From NCBI RefSeq assembly GCF_002532045.1, contig NZ_NWTG01000029.1, positions 17,579 through 81,578 of the forward strand: a stretch of DNA of 64,000 nucleotides. Reading direction: 5' to 3'. Position 1 is the first letter of the stretch, and every line of letters begins with the position of its first letter. The position numbers and the translations under genes were made by a program. The DNA is from Bradyrhizobium sp. C9. GTDB taxonomy: Bacteria > Pseudomonadota > Alphaproteobacteria > Rhizobiales > Xanthobacteraceae. This document shows, one piece after another, positions 16,958 through 26,478 of the stretch. A model generated the notes under the pieces. The model did no database searches. It was not told where the DNA came from and saw only the letters and a program-made list of their open reading frames with translations.

Positions 16958-18859
16958 TCAATTATTTGCGCCTGTCACCTGTGCGAAGGCTGCCTGGTTG
17001 ACGGTCACACCGATGTCGGTCTCGATCTTCGCAACATATTGCGCGACCTGCTCGTCGCTGAGCGAGCGCCGCAGCGCCTCGGAGAGTTGCTTGACCTCGT
17101 TGGAGGCGAAATCGACCGGGGGCACCGTCACATCGGTGACGCGGAACACCACCCACTGGCTGCCGCCGGTGGCCGAGGTCTGCCCGTCGCCGTCCTTGGC
17201 GGTGCGGAATGCGGCCGCGATCACGCCGGCCGGCACGTTGGGCAGCGTGGCCTCGCGGCGGAAGTTCGCGGCGGTCTCGACCTTGACGCCGGCCGCGGTG
17301 GCCTCGTCGGCAAGCTTGGCGCCGCCGTCGAGCTTCTGGACGATCTCGGTCGCCTTGGCGCGCAGCTTGGCGGAGATCTGGTCCTCACGCCACTTGGCCT
17401 CGACCTGGTCGCGAACCTCGTCGAGGGTGCGCTCGCGCGACGGCGTGATGCCGAGCACGTCGTACCAGACATAGCCGTTGTTGAACTGGATCGGATCGTT
17501 GTCGACGCCGACGTCGCTGTTGAAGGCCTGCGACACCACGTCGAGGCCGCGCGGGATGTTCGACGCGACCTGGCCGTTCGGAAGACGCCCCGAGCGGTCG
17601 ACGGCGTCGATGGTGACGGCGGTCAATTTCAGCTTCTGCGCGGCGTCGATGACGCTGGAGCCGCCGCCGCGCTCGTCTTCCATCTTGTCGCGGAGCTCGG
17701 CGACCTTGGCGCGGGCGCGCTCGGTCGCGATCTCGTTCTTCACCTGCTGCGCAAGGCCCTCATAGGTCGGGGTCACGCCGGGCTCGATCTTGCCGACCTT
17801 GACCAGCGCCACGCCGAAGCGGCCCTGGACCGGCTGGCTGACTTCGCCCGCGGGCAGCGAGAAGGCGGCATCGCCGACGGCCGGATCGAGGATCGCGGAC
17901 TTCGCGACCAAGCCGAGATTGACGTCGGCCGGATTGAGCTTGCGCTCCTTAGCGATGTCGTCGAACGAGGCGCCCGAGGTGATGCGGGCGCGAGCGGCCT
18001 GCGCCTCACCGGCGTCCGGAAATACGATCTGCGAGACCTCGCGCTTCTCCGGCGTGCTGAGCCGGTCCTTGCGCTCCTCGAATATCTTCTTGGCATCCTC
18101 GTCGGATACGGTTTCCCACTTGCCGATTTCTTCCGGCGTGATCGCGACGAAGGCGATCTTGCGGTACTCGGGCGCGCGGAATTGGACCTTGTGGTCCTCG
18201 AAATAGGCGGCCAGCGCCTCGGGCGAGGGCGGATCGATGGTGCCGGCCTGCGCGGCGCCGAGCGTGACGAAGTCGATCGAGCGCTGTTCGTTCTGGAAAC
18301 GGGTCAGCGCCTCGACCATCGATTTGGTCGGCTCGATCCCGGACGAGATGGTGCCGGCGATCTGCCGCCGCAGGCCGACGCGGCGCTGCTCGGCGATGTA
18401 GCGGCCCTCGGTGTAGCCGAAGTTGCGGATCACGGATTGGAAGCGCTGCGGATCGAACTGGCCGTTGAGGCCCTTGAAGTTCGGATCGTTGTAGATCGTG
18501 CGCAGCACCTCGGCATCGGACTGGTTGAGGCCCGTGCGGCGCGCTTCCTCGTCGAGCGCGGCCTCCGCGAGCGTCTGCTGCAGCACCTGCCGATCAATCC
18601 CGAACGCGCGCGCCTGGTCAGGGGTCAGCGGACGGCCGAACTGGCGGCCAAGCTGCTGCAGGCGGTCGGTATAGATCTGGCGGAACTGCTCGGCCGAAAT
18701 CTCGGTCCCGCCCACCTTGGCGAAGGTCGACTGGCCAAACCCCTTGAAGATGTCGGCAATGCCCCAAATTCCGAAACTGACGATCAAAACGCCCATCACC
18801 ACGGCCATAATCGTCTTGCCGAGCCAATTTGATGAGGCTTTCCGCATTCCTCGAAGCAT
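16958..18859 (-). CDS. ppiD: Inner-membrane periplasmic foldase, PpiD/SurA_N type peptidylprolyl isomerase
   Basis: The 633-aa protein has one N-terminal membrane helix (TIMAVVMGVLIVSFGIWGIADIF). A SurA_N-like helical chaperone region (about 45-190) precedes a parvulin-type PPIase segment (about 270-375; KREVSQIVFPD, ASFDDIAKE, LPAGEVSQPVQGRFGVALV). A second, degenerate parvulin-like region follows near 480-600. It should help fold secreted outer-membrane proteins at the exit of the translocon. It lies upstream of trpD and is divergent from tpiA. ATG 18859 and 18847 are both possible starts. Confidence 0.9.
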   Translation of the reverse strand: MLRGMRKASSNWLGKTIMAVVMGVLIVSFGIWGIADIFKGFGQSTFAKVGGTEISAEQFRQIYTDRLQQLGRQFGRPLTPDQARAFGIDRQVLQQTLAEAALDEEARRTGLNQSDAEVLRTIYNDPNFKGLNGQFDPQRFQSVIRNFGYTEGRYIAEQRRVGLRRQIAGTISSGIEPTKSMVEALTRFQNEQRSIDFVTLGAAQAGTIDPPSPEALAAYFEDHKVQFRAPEYRKIAFVAITPEEIGKWETVSDEDAKKIFEERKDRLSTPEKREVSQIVFPDAGEAQAARARITSGASFDDIAKERKLNPADVNLGLVAKSAILDPAVGDAAFSLPAGEVSQPVQGRFGVALVKVGKIEPGVTPTYEGLAQQVKNEIATERARAKVAELRDKMEDERGGGSSVIDAAQKLKLTAVTIDAVDRSGRLPNGQVASNIPRGLDVVSQAFNSDVGVDNDPIQFNNGYVWYDVLGITPSRERTLDEVRDQVEAKWREDQISAKLRAKATEIVQKLDGGAKLADEATAAGVKVETAANFRREATLPNVPAGVIAAAFRTAKDGDGQTSATGGSQWVVFRVTDVTVPPVDFASNEVKQLSEALRRSLSDEQVAQYVAKIETDIGVTVNQAAFAQVTGANN

Positions 18860-19099
18860 GGGTCCAACTTGTTTTACAGGAGGGGAACCGGGTCGTGCCC
18901 ACGTGGGAGCTAAAAGTCGAGACTTTTGTCCCGCAAGAGGGCGTCACCGAATTGAAAACGCTTATAAAGTGGCTCGTGTCCCCCCGCAACCTCGGGCGCG
19001 CGGGCGGAAGCGTCGCACGGCAGGCGCGAAGCCGCACTCTGGAAGTCGCCGCCCGGCTCTGATAGCGCAAGGGCACGCTTGAACGATGGGAAATTCGAC

Positions 19100-19852
19100 A
19101 TGACCGACGCCATCCGGCCGCTGATCGCCGGCAACTGGAAAATGAACGGCCTGAAATCCTCCTTTGCCGAGTTCGAGGCGATGCTGGCCGGCGCCGGCGA
19201 TGTCGCCGGGAAGGCCGATCTCCTGGTCTGTCCGCCGGCGACTTTGGTCGGGGCCTTTGCCGACAAGGCGCGCGGCTCGAAGGTCGCCGTCGGCGCCCAG
19301 GATTGCCACCCGAAGGCTTCGGGCGCGCACACCGGCGACCTCTCGGCGGAAATGTTTAGGGATCTCGGCGCGGTCGCCATCATTGTCGGCCACTCCGAGC
19401 GCCGCGCCGACCATGGCGAGACCGATGCCTTGATTCGGCAGAAGGCGGAGGCCGTCTGGCGCGCCGGCCTGACCGCGATCGTCTGCATCGGCGAGACGCG
19501 CGAGCAGCGCGACGCCGGGAAGACGCTCGATGTCTGCGGCACCCAGCTTGCAGGCTCGCTGCCGGACGGCTCGACCGCGGCCAATCTGGTCGTGGCCTAT
19601 GAGCCGGTCTGGGCGATCGGCACCGGCCTCACCCCGACCGCTGGAGATGTCGAGGAAGTTCATAGGTTTATCCGAGGTCAGCTCACCGATCGCTTCAAGG
19701 GTGAAGGAAACAAGATCAGGATCCTCTACGGCGGCTCGGTGAAGCCGTCGAACGCCGCCGAGCTGATGGCCGTCGCCAACGTCAACGGCGCGTTGGTTGG
19801 CGGCGCCAGCCTGAAGGCGTCGGATTTTCTCGCGATCGCTGCGGGCTGTTAG
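19100..19852 (+). CDS. tpiA: Triosephosphate isomerase
   Basis: The 250-aa enzyme interconverts dihydroxyacetone phosphate and glyceraldehyde 3-phosphate. Motifs: LIAGNWKMNGLKSSF with the catalytic Lys, IIVGHSERRADHGE with the catalytic His, VAYEPVWAIGTGLTPT with the catalytic Glu and loop 6, and ILYGGSVKPSNAAEL for phosphate binding. ATG 19100 matches the family N-terminus; the upstream TTG at 19079 adds a non-conserved extension. Confidence 0.97.
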   Translation: MTDAIRPLIAGNWKMNGLKSSFAEFEAMLAGAGDVAGKADLLVCPPATLVGAFADKARGSKVAVGAQDCHPKASGAHTGDLSAEMFRDLGAVAIIVGHSERRADHGETDALIRQKAEAVWRAGLTAIVCIGETREQRDAGKTLDVCGTQLAGSLPDGSTAANLVVAYEPVWAIGTGLTPTAGDVEEVHRFIRGQLTDRFKGEGNKIRILYGGSVKPSNAAELMAVANVNGALVGGASLKASDFLAIAAGC

Positions 19853-19880
19853 GGCTGCCTGTTCAAACCGCGTTCTCACA

Positions 19881-19923
19881 CCGTCACCCTTCGAGACGCG
19901 CTACGCGCTCCTCAGGGTGACGG
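19881..19923. repeat. Intergenic palindrome of the CCGTCACCCT type
   Basis: CCGTCACCCT (19881-19890) and AGGGTGACGG (19914-19923) are perfect 10-bp inverted arms around an inner imperfect stem (GAGACGCG, CGCGCTC). The same outer arms recur in the larger element at 42003-42117. It lies between the converging tpiA and acetyltransferase genes and may serve as a two-way terminator. Confidence 0.75.
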
Positions 19924-19976
19924 GATCGGCAGTCTTGGAGCCGGCTATCGGCACCTATTTCTACTTGGCTGCCGAG

Positions 19977-20507
19977 TCAGGCCGCTGCCGCGCCGATCTT
20001 CTTCCAATAGATCATCGTCCCGGTGAGGCCGCCATGCGGCTTCAGCGCGTAGTCCGGGATGATGCCGCTGAGCTGAAAGCCCTGCTTCTCGTAGAGCGGC
20101 GCGGCGCCGTCATCGACGGCGGTGTCGAGCACCAGCAGCGTGCGACCGTGCGCGATCGCGAGCGCTTCTGCGGCGCGCAGCAACGCGGTCGCGACGCCCC
20201 GGTTGCGCTGGCTCACGCGCGTCATCATCTTGGCGATCTCGGCGCGATGCGGCTGGTTCGGCGGCAGCTTGAGCAGCAGCGTGACGGTGCTGATCAGGCT
20301 GGCGCCGTCGAACGCGCCGAGCACGATCCGCTCGCCGCGCGCGGCGGCACCGAGCGAGTCCTGCCAGAACGCATCGGCGTCATCCAACGACAGCGGATGC
20401 ATGAAGCTCACGGAACCGCCGCCGGCGACCGTCGCAATCAACAGATCGCCGAGCGCGCTGCGGATCTGAGGTTCGTCGGCGAGTGGTTTGATGGCGAATT
20501 GCGACAT
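19977..20507 (-). CDS. GNAT-family N-acetyltransferase
   Basis: This 176-aa protein shows the GNAT fold: LGAFDGASLISTVTLLLKL, the acetyl-CoA pyrophosphate loop in VSQRNRGVATALLRAAEALA, then LLVLDTAVDDGAAPLYEKQGFQ. It would transfer an acetyl group to an unknown small molecule or protein. It lies 3 nt after the XRE-cupin regulator gene in a two-gene operon, the usual regulator-acetyltransferase arrangement of detoxification pairs. Confidence 0.88.
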   Translation of the reverse strand: MSQFAIKPLADEPQIRSALGDLLIATVAGGGSVSFMHPLSLDDADAFWQDSLGAAARGERIVLGAFDGASLISTVTLLLKLPPNQPHRAEIAKMMTRVSQRNRGVATALLRAAEALAIAHGRTLLVLDTAVDDGAAPLYEKQGFQLSGIIPDYALKPHGGLTGTMIYWKKIGAAAA

Positions 20508-20510
20508 GCA

Positions 20511-21077
20511 TCAGCTCCGGGCCAGGGCGACCACATAGGTGCAGCCGGCGTTGGTTTCGTTGGCGAAGGTGGTCTCGGCGGGCGGCCCGAAGCCGAGGCA
20601 ATCGCCGCTCGCGAGCACGTAGCGCGCGCCGCCCTCGGTGATGACGAGGCTGCCGCTCAGCACCCAGACCAGTTGGCGGATATGGGCGTAGGACGAGGCG
20701 GGCAGGGTCACGGACTGTTTCGGCGGCATGTCCACGCGCACCAGCTCGACCGGGTGATCGGGACGGCTGAACACCTGGCGGCGCAGATAGCCGGTTTCCG
20801 GATCGCTCCAGACCGGCTGCGTGGCGGCGCGCGACAGCCGTTCGCCCTGGCCCTCGGCGCGCAACATCAGCCCGGCCAGCGTGAGGTCGAAGGCCGAAGC
20901 GAGGCGCACCAGCACGACTGCGGTAGGGCTGACCTCGGCGCGCTCGATCTTGCTGATCGTCGCCTTCGAGACGCCGGCGCGTTCGGCAAGCTCGGCCAGC
21001 GACCAGCCCCGGCCGTCGCGCTCCAGCCGGATCCGCTGCGCCAGGCATTGGCTCAGGTCGTCTACTAAAGTATCCAT
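20511..21077 (-). CDS. XRE-family transcriptional regulator with cupin domain
   Basis: The chosen ATG at 21077 gives 188 aa; a 12-residue longer form is possible. An N-terminal HTH (about 12-65: WSLAELAERAGVSKATISKIERAEVSPT) is followed by a cupin sensor domain (about 105-185: IRQLVWVLSGSLVITEGG, LASGDCLGFGPP). It should bind a small ligand in the cupin and control its own operon with the acetyltransferase. TCTAT and ATAGA arms at 21081-21094, just upstream of the start, are a possible operator. Confidence 0.9.
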   Translation of the reverse strand: MDTLVDDLSQCLAQRIRLERDGRGWSLAELAERAGVSKATISKIERAEVSPTAVVLVRLASAFDLTLAGLMLRAEGQGERLSRAATQPVWSDPETGYLRRQVFSRPDHPVELVRVDMPPKQSVTLPASSYAHIRQLVWVLSGSLVITEGGARYVLASGDCLGFGPPAETTFANETNAGCTYVVALARS

Positions 21078-21281
21078 GCGTCTATAATAATAGAAAAGGC
21101 AGATTCCGATCAAGCCTCGGCTGATGCCATCGGGCGTCGCTTGCGATGTCAGCCATTGCGACTATCTCGGGGGTGACAATGCCCGGTCCAATCGTGTAAC
21201 AGGGCGCGACTTCACGAAAAACCGCAAAGCCGATAGCGCCGTTTGTCTGGCCGCTTGGCGGCTTGTGACGGAAGGCTTGCG

Positions 21282-21671
21282 ATGCAGACTGTCGTTATCA
21301 TTATCCATCTCATGATCGTCGCCGTCATGATCGGCGCCGTGCTGTTGCAGAAATCCGAAGGCGGCGGCCTCGGCATGGGCGGCGGCGCCGGCTTCATGTC
21401 GAGCCGCGGCACCGCGAATCTGCTGTCGCGGACCACCGCGATCCTCGCGGCCGGCTTCTTCCTCACCAGCCTGTTCCTGTCGTGGTACGCGGGCTACGAC
21501 CGCAAGCCGAGCTCGATCATCGGCACCGGCGCACCGGCGCAGACCCAGCCGGCCGGCGGCGCGCCGCTGACACCTCCGACCTCCGGCGGCATCCTCGATT
21601 CGCTGAAGAAGACCGACGAGCAGCAGGGTCAGCAGGCCCCGAGCGGCCCGCAGGCACCACGGTCGCAATAA
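21282..21671 (+). CDS. secG: Preprotein translocase subunit SecG
   Basis: The 129-aa protein has two membrane helices (VVIIIHLMIVAVMIGAVLLQ and ILAAGFFLTSLFLSWYAG) separated by the SecG signature QKSEGGGLGMGGGAGFMSSRG. A long Pro/Gln-rich tail follows, typical of alphaproteobacterial SecG. It assists the SecYE channel. ATG 21282 follows GGAAGG. secG-pyrG order is conserved in the group. Confidence 0.95.
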   Translation: MQTVVIIIHLMIVAVMIGAVLLQKSEGGGLGMGGGAGFMSSRGTANLLSRTTAILAAGFFLTSLFLSWYAGYDRKPSSIIGTGAPAQTQPAGGAPLTPPTSGGILDSLKKTDEQQGQQAPSGPQAPRSQ

Positions 21672-21838
21672 AGCAGGGGCGCCATGCAGGATGCAGCGCT
21701 GGCATCCTGCATCCGAAACCCCCATTAATGCTCTGAAATCGCTCTCAGTTCAACGTAACCCACAGCCCGGTGATTTGTTTGCCGGGAACAGCCGATTCGT
21801 TTTGCGAATCGCAGGAAGCGGCTTAAAGGTAAAGTCCC

Positions 21839-23470
21839 ATGGCGCGGTACATATTCATCACCGGCGGCGTGGTCTCCTCGCTCGGCAAGGGTCTGGCTTC
21901 AGCGGCGCTCGGCGCTTTGCTGCAGGCTAGGGGCTACAAAGTCCGCCTTCGCAAGCTCGATCCCTATCTCAACCTCGATCCCGGAACGATGTCGCCGTAT
22001 CAGCACGGCGAAGTGTTCGTGACCGACGACGGCGCCGAGACCGATCTCGATCTCGGCCATTACGAACGTTTCACCGGTCGTCCGGCCACCAAGGCCGACA
22101 ACATCACGACCGGGCGAATCTACCAGGACATCATCACCAAGGAGCGCCGCGGCGACTATCTCGGCGCCACCATCCAGGTGGTCCCGCACGTCACCAACGC
22201 GATCAAGGAATTCGTGCTGTCGGGCAACGACGAGTACGATTTCGTGCTGGTCGAGATCGGCGGCACCGTCGGCGACATCGAGGGCCTGCCGTTCTTCGAG
22301 GCGATCCGCCAGCTCAAGAACGAGCTGCCGCGCGAGCACGCCGTCTACATTCACCTGACGCTTTTGCCGTACATTCCAAGTGCCGGCGAACTCAAGACAA
22401 AGCCGACGCAGCATTCGGTCAAGGAGCTGCGCTCGATCGGCATCCAGCCGGACATCCTGCTGTGCCGCACCGATCGCGAAATCCCGAAGGAAGAGCGGCG
22501 CAAGCTCGGTCTGTTCTGTAACGTGCGCGAGAGCGCCGTGATCGAGGCGCGCGACGTCGATAACATCTATGCCGTGCCGGAGGCCTATCACGCCGCCGGT
22601 CTCGACGACGAGGTGCTGGCCGCGTTCGGCATCACGGCGAAGATTCCGCCGGCGCTGCAGAGCTGGAACGTCATCAACGAGCGCGTCCGCAATCCGGAAG
22701 GCGCGGTGACGATCGCGATCGTCGGCAAGTACACCGGCATGAAGGACGCCTACAAATCGTTGATCGAGGCGCTCTCGCATGGCGGCATTGCCAACAAGGT
22801 GAAGGTCAATCTCGACTGGATCGAGAGCGAGGTGTTCGAGAACGAGGACCCGGCGCCGTTCCTCGAGCACGTCAACGGCATCCTGGTGCCCGGCGGCTTC
22901 GGCCAGCGCGGCGCCGAGGGTAAGATCCGCGCGGCGCAGTTCGCGCGCGAGCGTGACGTGCCGTATTTCGGCATCTGCTTCGGCATGCAGATGGCCGTGA
23001 TCGAGGCGGCGCGCAATCTGGTCGGCATCGAGGAGGCCAATTCGACCGAGTTCGGCCCGACCAAGGAGCCGCTGGTCGGCCTGATGACCGAATGGCTGCG
23101 CGGCAACGAGCTCGAGAAGCGCTCACAGAGCGGCGACCTCGGCGGCACCATGCGGCTCGGGGCCTATCCCGCGGCGCTGAACCGCGGCAGTCGCGTCTCG
23201 CAGGTCTATGGCGGCGCGACCGAGATCTCCGAGCGGCACCGCCACCGCTATGAGGTCAACACCGCCTACAAGGACCGCCTCGAGCAGCACGGCCTGCGCT
23301 TCTCCGGCATGTCGCCCGATGGCGTGTTGCCCGAGATCGTCGAGTACGAGGACCATCCCTGGTTCATCGGCGTCCAGTTCCACCCCGAGCTGAAGTCGCG
23401 GCCGTTCGAGCCGCATCCGCTGTTTGCATCGTTCATCGAGGCGGCTGCGAAGCAGAGCCGGCTGATGTAA
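21839..23470 (+). CDS. pyrG: CTP synthase
   Basis: The 543-aa enzyme makes CTP from UTP, ATP and glutamine. The N-terminal synthetase domain has ITGGVVSSLGKGLASAALGA and the KLDPYLNLDPGTMSPYQHGE site. The C-terminal class I amidotransferase has the nucleophile Cys in FGICFGMQMAV and the His-Glu pair in GVQFHPELKSRP. Length and termini are normal. Confidence 0.97.
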   Translation: MARYIFITGGVVSSLGKGLASAALGALLQARGYKVRLRKLDPYLNLDPGTMSPYQHGEVFVTDDGAETDLDLGHYERFTGRPATKADNITTGRIYQDIITKERRGDYLGATIQVVPHVTNAIKEFVLSGNDEYDFVLVEIGGTVGDIEGLPFFEAIRQLKNELPREHAVYIHLTLLPYIPSAGELKTKPTQHSVKELRSIGIQPDILLCRTDREIPKEERRKLGLFCNVRESAVIEARDVDNIYAVPEAYHAAGLDDEVLAAFGITAKIPPALQSWNVINERVRNPEGAVTIAIVGKYTGMKDAYKSLIEALSHGGIANKVKVNLDWIESEVFENEDPAPFLEHVNGILVPGGFGQRGAEGKIRAAQFARERDVPYFGICFGMQMAVIEAARNLVGIEEANSTEFGPTKEPLVGLMTEWLRGNELEKRSQSGDLGGTMRLGAYPAALNRGSRVSQVYGGATEISERHRHRYEVNTAYKDRLEQHGLRFSGMSPDGVLPEIVEYEDHPWFIGVQFHPELKSRPFEPHPLFASFIEAAAKQSRLM

Positions 23471-23489
23471 TCCGCCATCGACTGCGCCG

Positions 23490-24152
23490 TCAGACGGCGC
23501 AATCCTCGCTGGCGCGGCGTTCCTTCTTGATCGGTGAGACGCCTGCATCGGCCGCGGGCGTAACGTCGCGCGTGATGAGCTTGTATTGCGGGCGTCGCGT
23601 CAGGCGGTAGACCGCGGCGGGCGGCACGTTGAGGATGGCGCGATCGACCAGCGTCGCGCGCAGGCCGAGCCGGTCGAGGATCGGCCGCGGCACCGGGCAG
23701 CGCATGCCGTAGGTGAATTGATAGAACGCGCCATTGGGACGCATGTAGCTGAATGCGCCGCTGACGATCGAAATCACCTTGCGCGGCGACATGTTGAGCA
23801 GCGGCAGTCCGCTGACTACGGCGCCGACCGGCGCGCCGTCATACAGCCGTTCCGAGGCCAGCCGCGCGGCGTCCATCCACAGCACGCGCGCGCCGGGAAA
23901 GCGGAGCTGCAGCAGCCGCATGAAATCCGAACCGTATTCGATCAGCGTGAGATCCTGCTGGCGCACGCCGCGCTTCAGCAGTTGATAGGTGAAGGCGCCC
24001 GTTCCAGGACCTAGTTCCAGCACCGGACCGGTGTTGGCGCTGATGTCGCGTGTGATCAGTTCCGCGAGCGCTGTGCCCGAGGGCGCGATGGCGCCGACGC
24101 GGCCGGGGGCCGCCATCCACGCCGTGAAGAAAGACAGAAGATCATGTGCCAT
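23490..24152 (-). CDS. SAM-dependent methyltransferase, PmtA-like phospholipid N-methyltransferase
   Basis: From ATG 24152 the product is 220 aa. It opens with HDLLSFFTAWMAAPGRVGAIAPSG, then the SAM motif PVLELGPGTGAFTYQLLKRG, IEYGSDFMRLLQLRFPG and VVSGLPLLNMSP. This matches the rhizobial PmtA/PmtX group, which methylates phosphatidylethanolamine toward phosphatidylcholine. Ribosomal RNA dimethyltransferases share the SAM motif, but the N-terminal and LP(L)LN motifs favour phospholipid methylation. It converges with pyrG. Confidence 0.78.
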   Translation of the reverse strand: MAHDLLSFFTAWMAAPGRVGAIAPSGTALAELITRDISANTGPVLELGPGTGAFTYQLLKRGVRQQDLTLIEYGSDFMRLLQLRFPGARVLWMDAARLASERLYDGAPVGAVVSGLPLLNMSPRKVISIVSGAFSYMRPNGAFYQFTYGMRCPVPRPILDRLGLRATLVDRAILNVPPAAVYRLTRRPQYKLITRDVTPAADAGVSPIKKERRASEDCAV

Positions 24153-24255
24153 TGGGATTCCCAGCAAAGTGTCGCAGCGCCTCGACTCGATTGCGCGGCG
24201 CGATCTCTTCTTTGCGGGGTCTGCATTGCGACAACATTGCGGGATGTTGCGTGTG

Positions 24256-25635
24256 TTACGACGCGAATGGCGCCGGCGGTAACGTGAGACGGAAGCTCGC
24301 GCCGCCCTTCGGGCCGTCGAGCACGGAGACGTGACCGCCGTGCAGTCGTGCGATCTCGCGCACCATGTTGAGTCCGAGGCCGGCGCCACGGTCGAGCGGT
24401 GCAAGCCGATAGAACGGATCGAAGATCCGCGTGCGCTCATCCTTGGGAATGCCGTCGCCTTCATCGGTAACGTCGATCGTCGCGGCGCTGCCGACATGGA
24501 TCGTGATGGTGCCGCGGCGGCCGCCATGCTGGATGGCGTTCTGCACGAGATTGGTCAGCGCACGCTCCAGCGCAGCGCGGTCGCCCAGCGTCTCGACCCG
24601 ATCGGTTGCGGTATCGAGCGACAATTCGTAACCGGCCGCGATCGCGAGCGGTGCGAGGTCGGCGGCGACGCTGCGCGCGACCGCGACGAGATCGACGCGG
24701 CCGAACGGGTTGCGGCACTGGTCGAAGCGCTGGATGTCGAGCAGCTGCTCGGCGAGCGTCGCAAGTCGCGCCGAATCCTCGAGCAGGCGGGTCTTCTCCG
24801 GCCCCGGGGGCAGCGACTCCAGCCGCGTGTTGAGGATCGCGATCGGCGTGCGCAATTCATGCGCGGCATCCGCGACGAAGCGCTGATGGCGCGAATAGCC
24901 GTCGTCGAGCCGCTTCAGCGCATCGTTGACGGCGCTCACCAGGGGCGCGACTTCGAGCGGCAGATGGTCCGCCGACAGCCGGCTGCCGCGCTGGCGGAAA
25001 TCGATCCGGCGCGCCTGGTCGGCCGCGGTGTCGAGGCCGGCGAACGCGCGCTTCACCACCATCGGCGTCGCGATGAACGTGGCGCACGCCATCAGCAACA
25101 GGCCGGGCAGGGCAATGGCAAGGAATGCCAGCGTCGTGGCGAGGGCTGTCTTGACGCTCGACGTTGGCCCTTGCGTGGCGGTGAGCACCTGCACCGGACC
25201 GGCGTCGGAATTAACGCGCTTCAGCCGCGCCGGCGGCTTGCGCGGATCATCCTCGAACATCTGCCAGCCGAGCCTCGCTTGGCTGATCTGGTCGAGTGCA
25301 TCGCCGATTTTCGCGAATTCGGGCGGCACCGCGCCTTCCGATAGCGAATGGCCTTGCCGGTCGCGCACCAGGAACCAGAGGTCGGGCGTGTTCTCGCGAA
25401 GCTGCTTGAGATCGGCCGTCGAGCGCAACACCAGATTGCCCTGCGCATCGCGCCCGATCGCGCTCTGCACGATGGAGATGACGTGATCCTCGTCGCGCGG
25501 AACGATCAGGAAACCGGTGGCGCACAACGCACTGATCAGGCAGACGATCAGCATGGCAAGCAGGGCGGCCTGCATCGTCACCAGCCACCAGCTCAGCTTC
25601 GAGCGCAGGCAGTAGTGATCGGCCGCTTCGCTCAT
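24256..25635 (-). CDS. Sensor histidine kinase (QseC/PmrB type)
   Basis: The 459-aa protein has an N-terminal membrane helix (VTMQAALLAMLIVCLISALC), a periplasmic region to about 165, a second helix (LAFLAIALPGLLLMACATFI), HAMP, and HisKA with the phosphoacceptor His in FVADAAHELRTPIAIL. The HATPase domain shows LVQNAIQHGG, DVTDEGDGIPKDE and GAGLGLNMVREIA. Its start overlaps the response-regulator stop by 4 nt. The signal is unknown; related kinases respond to cations or envelope stress. Confidence 0.93.
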   Translation of the reverse strand: MSEAADHYCLRSKLSWWLVTMQAALLAMLIVCLISALCATGFLIVPRDEDHVISIVQSAIGRDAQGNLVLRSTADLKQLRENTPDLWFLVRDRQGHSLSEGAVPPEFAKIGDALDQISQARLGWQMFEDDPRKPPARLKRVNSDAGPVQVLTATQGPTSSVKTALATTLAFLAIALPGLLLMACATFIATPMVVKRAFAGLDTAADQARRIDFRQRGSRLSADHLPLEVAPLVSAVNDALKRLDDGYSRHQRFVADAAHELRTPIAILNTRLESLPPGPEKTRLLEDSARLATLAEQLLDIQRFDQCRNPFGRVDLVAVARSVAADLAPLAIAAGYELSLDTATDRVETLGDRAALERALTNLVQNAIQHGGRRGTITIHVGSAATIDVTDEGDGIPKDERTRIFDPFYRLAPLDRGAGLGLNMVREIARLHGGHVSVLDGPKGGASFRLTLPPAPFAS

Positions 25636-26306
25636 GACACCTGCTTCAGCAGGTAGCCGACGCCGCGGATGCTATGGATCTCGACGCCGGCATCGGTATC
25701 GGCGAGCTTGCGCCGCAGCCGCGAGACATGGGCATCGAGCGCGTTCGACTGAATCTCGTCCTCGAAATTGTAGACGGCTTCCTCGAGCGTCCCGCGCAGG
25801 ACGGTGCGGCCCATCCGGCGCAGCAGCGTCTCCAGCACCAGCAGCTCGCGCCGCGGCAGGTCTAGCGGGCGGCCATTGACGCTGGCCTCGCGATGGCTGC
25901 AATCGAACGCCATGCGGCCGGCCTTGATGATTTCGAACTGCACGCCGGCGGGCCGGCGCAGCACGGCGCGCAGCCGCGCCAACAGCTCCTCGACCGCGAA
26001 CGGCTTGGCCAGGTAGTCATCAGCGCCGCTGTCGAGGCCGGTGATGCGGTCGGCGAGGTCGCCGCGCGCGGTCAGCACGATGATCGGCACGCCGTCGGCC
26101 TTGGCGCGCAGCTTCGGGATCAGCGTGAGACCGTCGCCGTCGGGAAGCTGGCGGTCGAGCAGAACGGCGCCGTGCACTTCGGCGGAAATCGCCTCCTCGG
26201 CCTCGGCAAGGGTCGGCACATGATCGACGACCATGTCGTAGCCCTTCAGCGCCTGTGACAGCGCCGCCGCCATTTCGGCCTCGTCTTCAACCAGCAGTAT
26301 CCGCAT
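25632..26306 (-). CDS. OmpR/PhoB-family response regulator
   Basis: The 224-aa protein has a receiver domain (MRILLVEDEAEMAAAL; phosphoacceptor Asp in GAVLLDRQLPDGDGL; Lys in DDYLAKPFA). A winged-helix DNA-binding domain follows (about 130-222; LDLPRRELLVLETLLRRMG, SNALDAHVSRLRRKL, HSIRGVGYLL). It is the first gene of the coupled pair with the kinase. A target cannot be named. Confidence 0.93.
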   Translation of the reverse strand: MRILLVEDEAEMAAALSQALKGYDMVVDHVPTLAEAEEAISAEVHGAVLLDRQLPDGDGLTLIPKLRAKADGVPIIVLTARGDLADRITGLDSGADDYLAKPFAVEELLARLRAVLRRPAGVQFEIIKAGRMAFDCSHREASVNGRPLDLPRRELLVLETLLRRMGRTVLRGTLEEAVYNFEDEIQSNALDAHVSRLRRKLADTDAGVEIHSIRGVGYLLKQVS

Positions 26307-26478
26307 GTGCTTTTGGGTCCAGATCCCGTACGGCCGGTATTAGGCCAAGTAACATTGCAACAACATTGCGGAAATGGCCGCTTGCGATGAGCAGGGGTGC
26401 CATGTTGTCGCCCCCTCAAGACAGTCTGGAACCCGCTGGCTATAACCGCCCGCACAACTGGATCTGGGAGGACTGCCA

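Noticed and set aside
16436..18832. A 798-codon rightward ORF opposite trpD and ppiD
   Set aside because: Antisense shadow of conserved genes, with no start context and no recognisable family.
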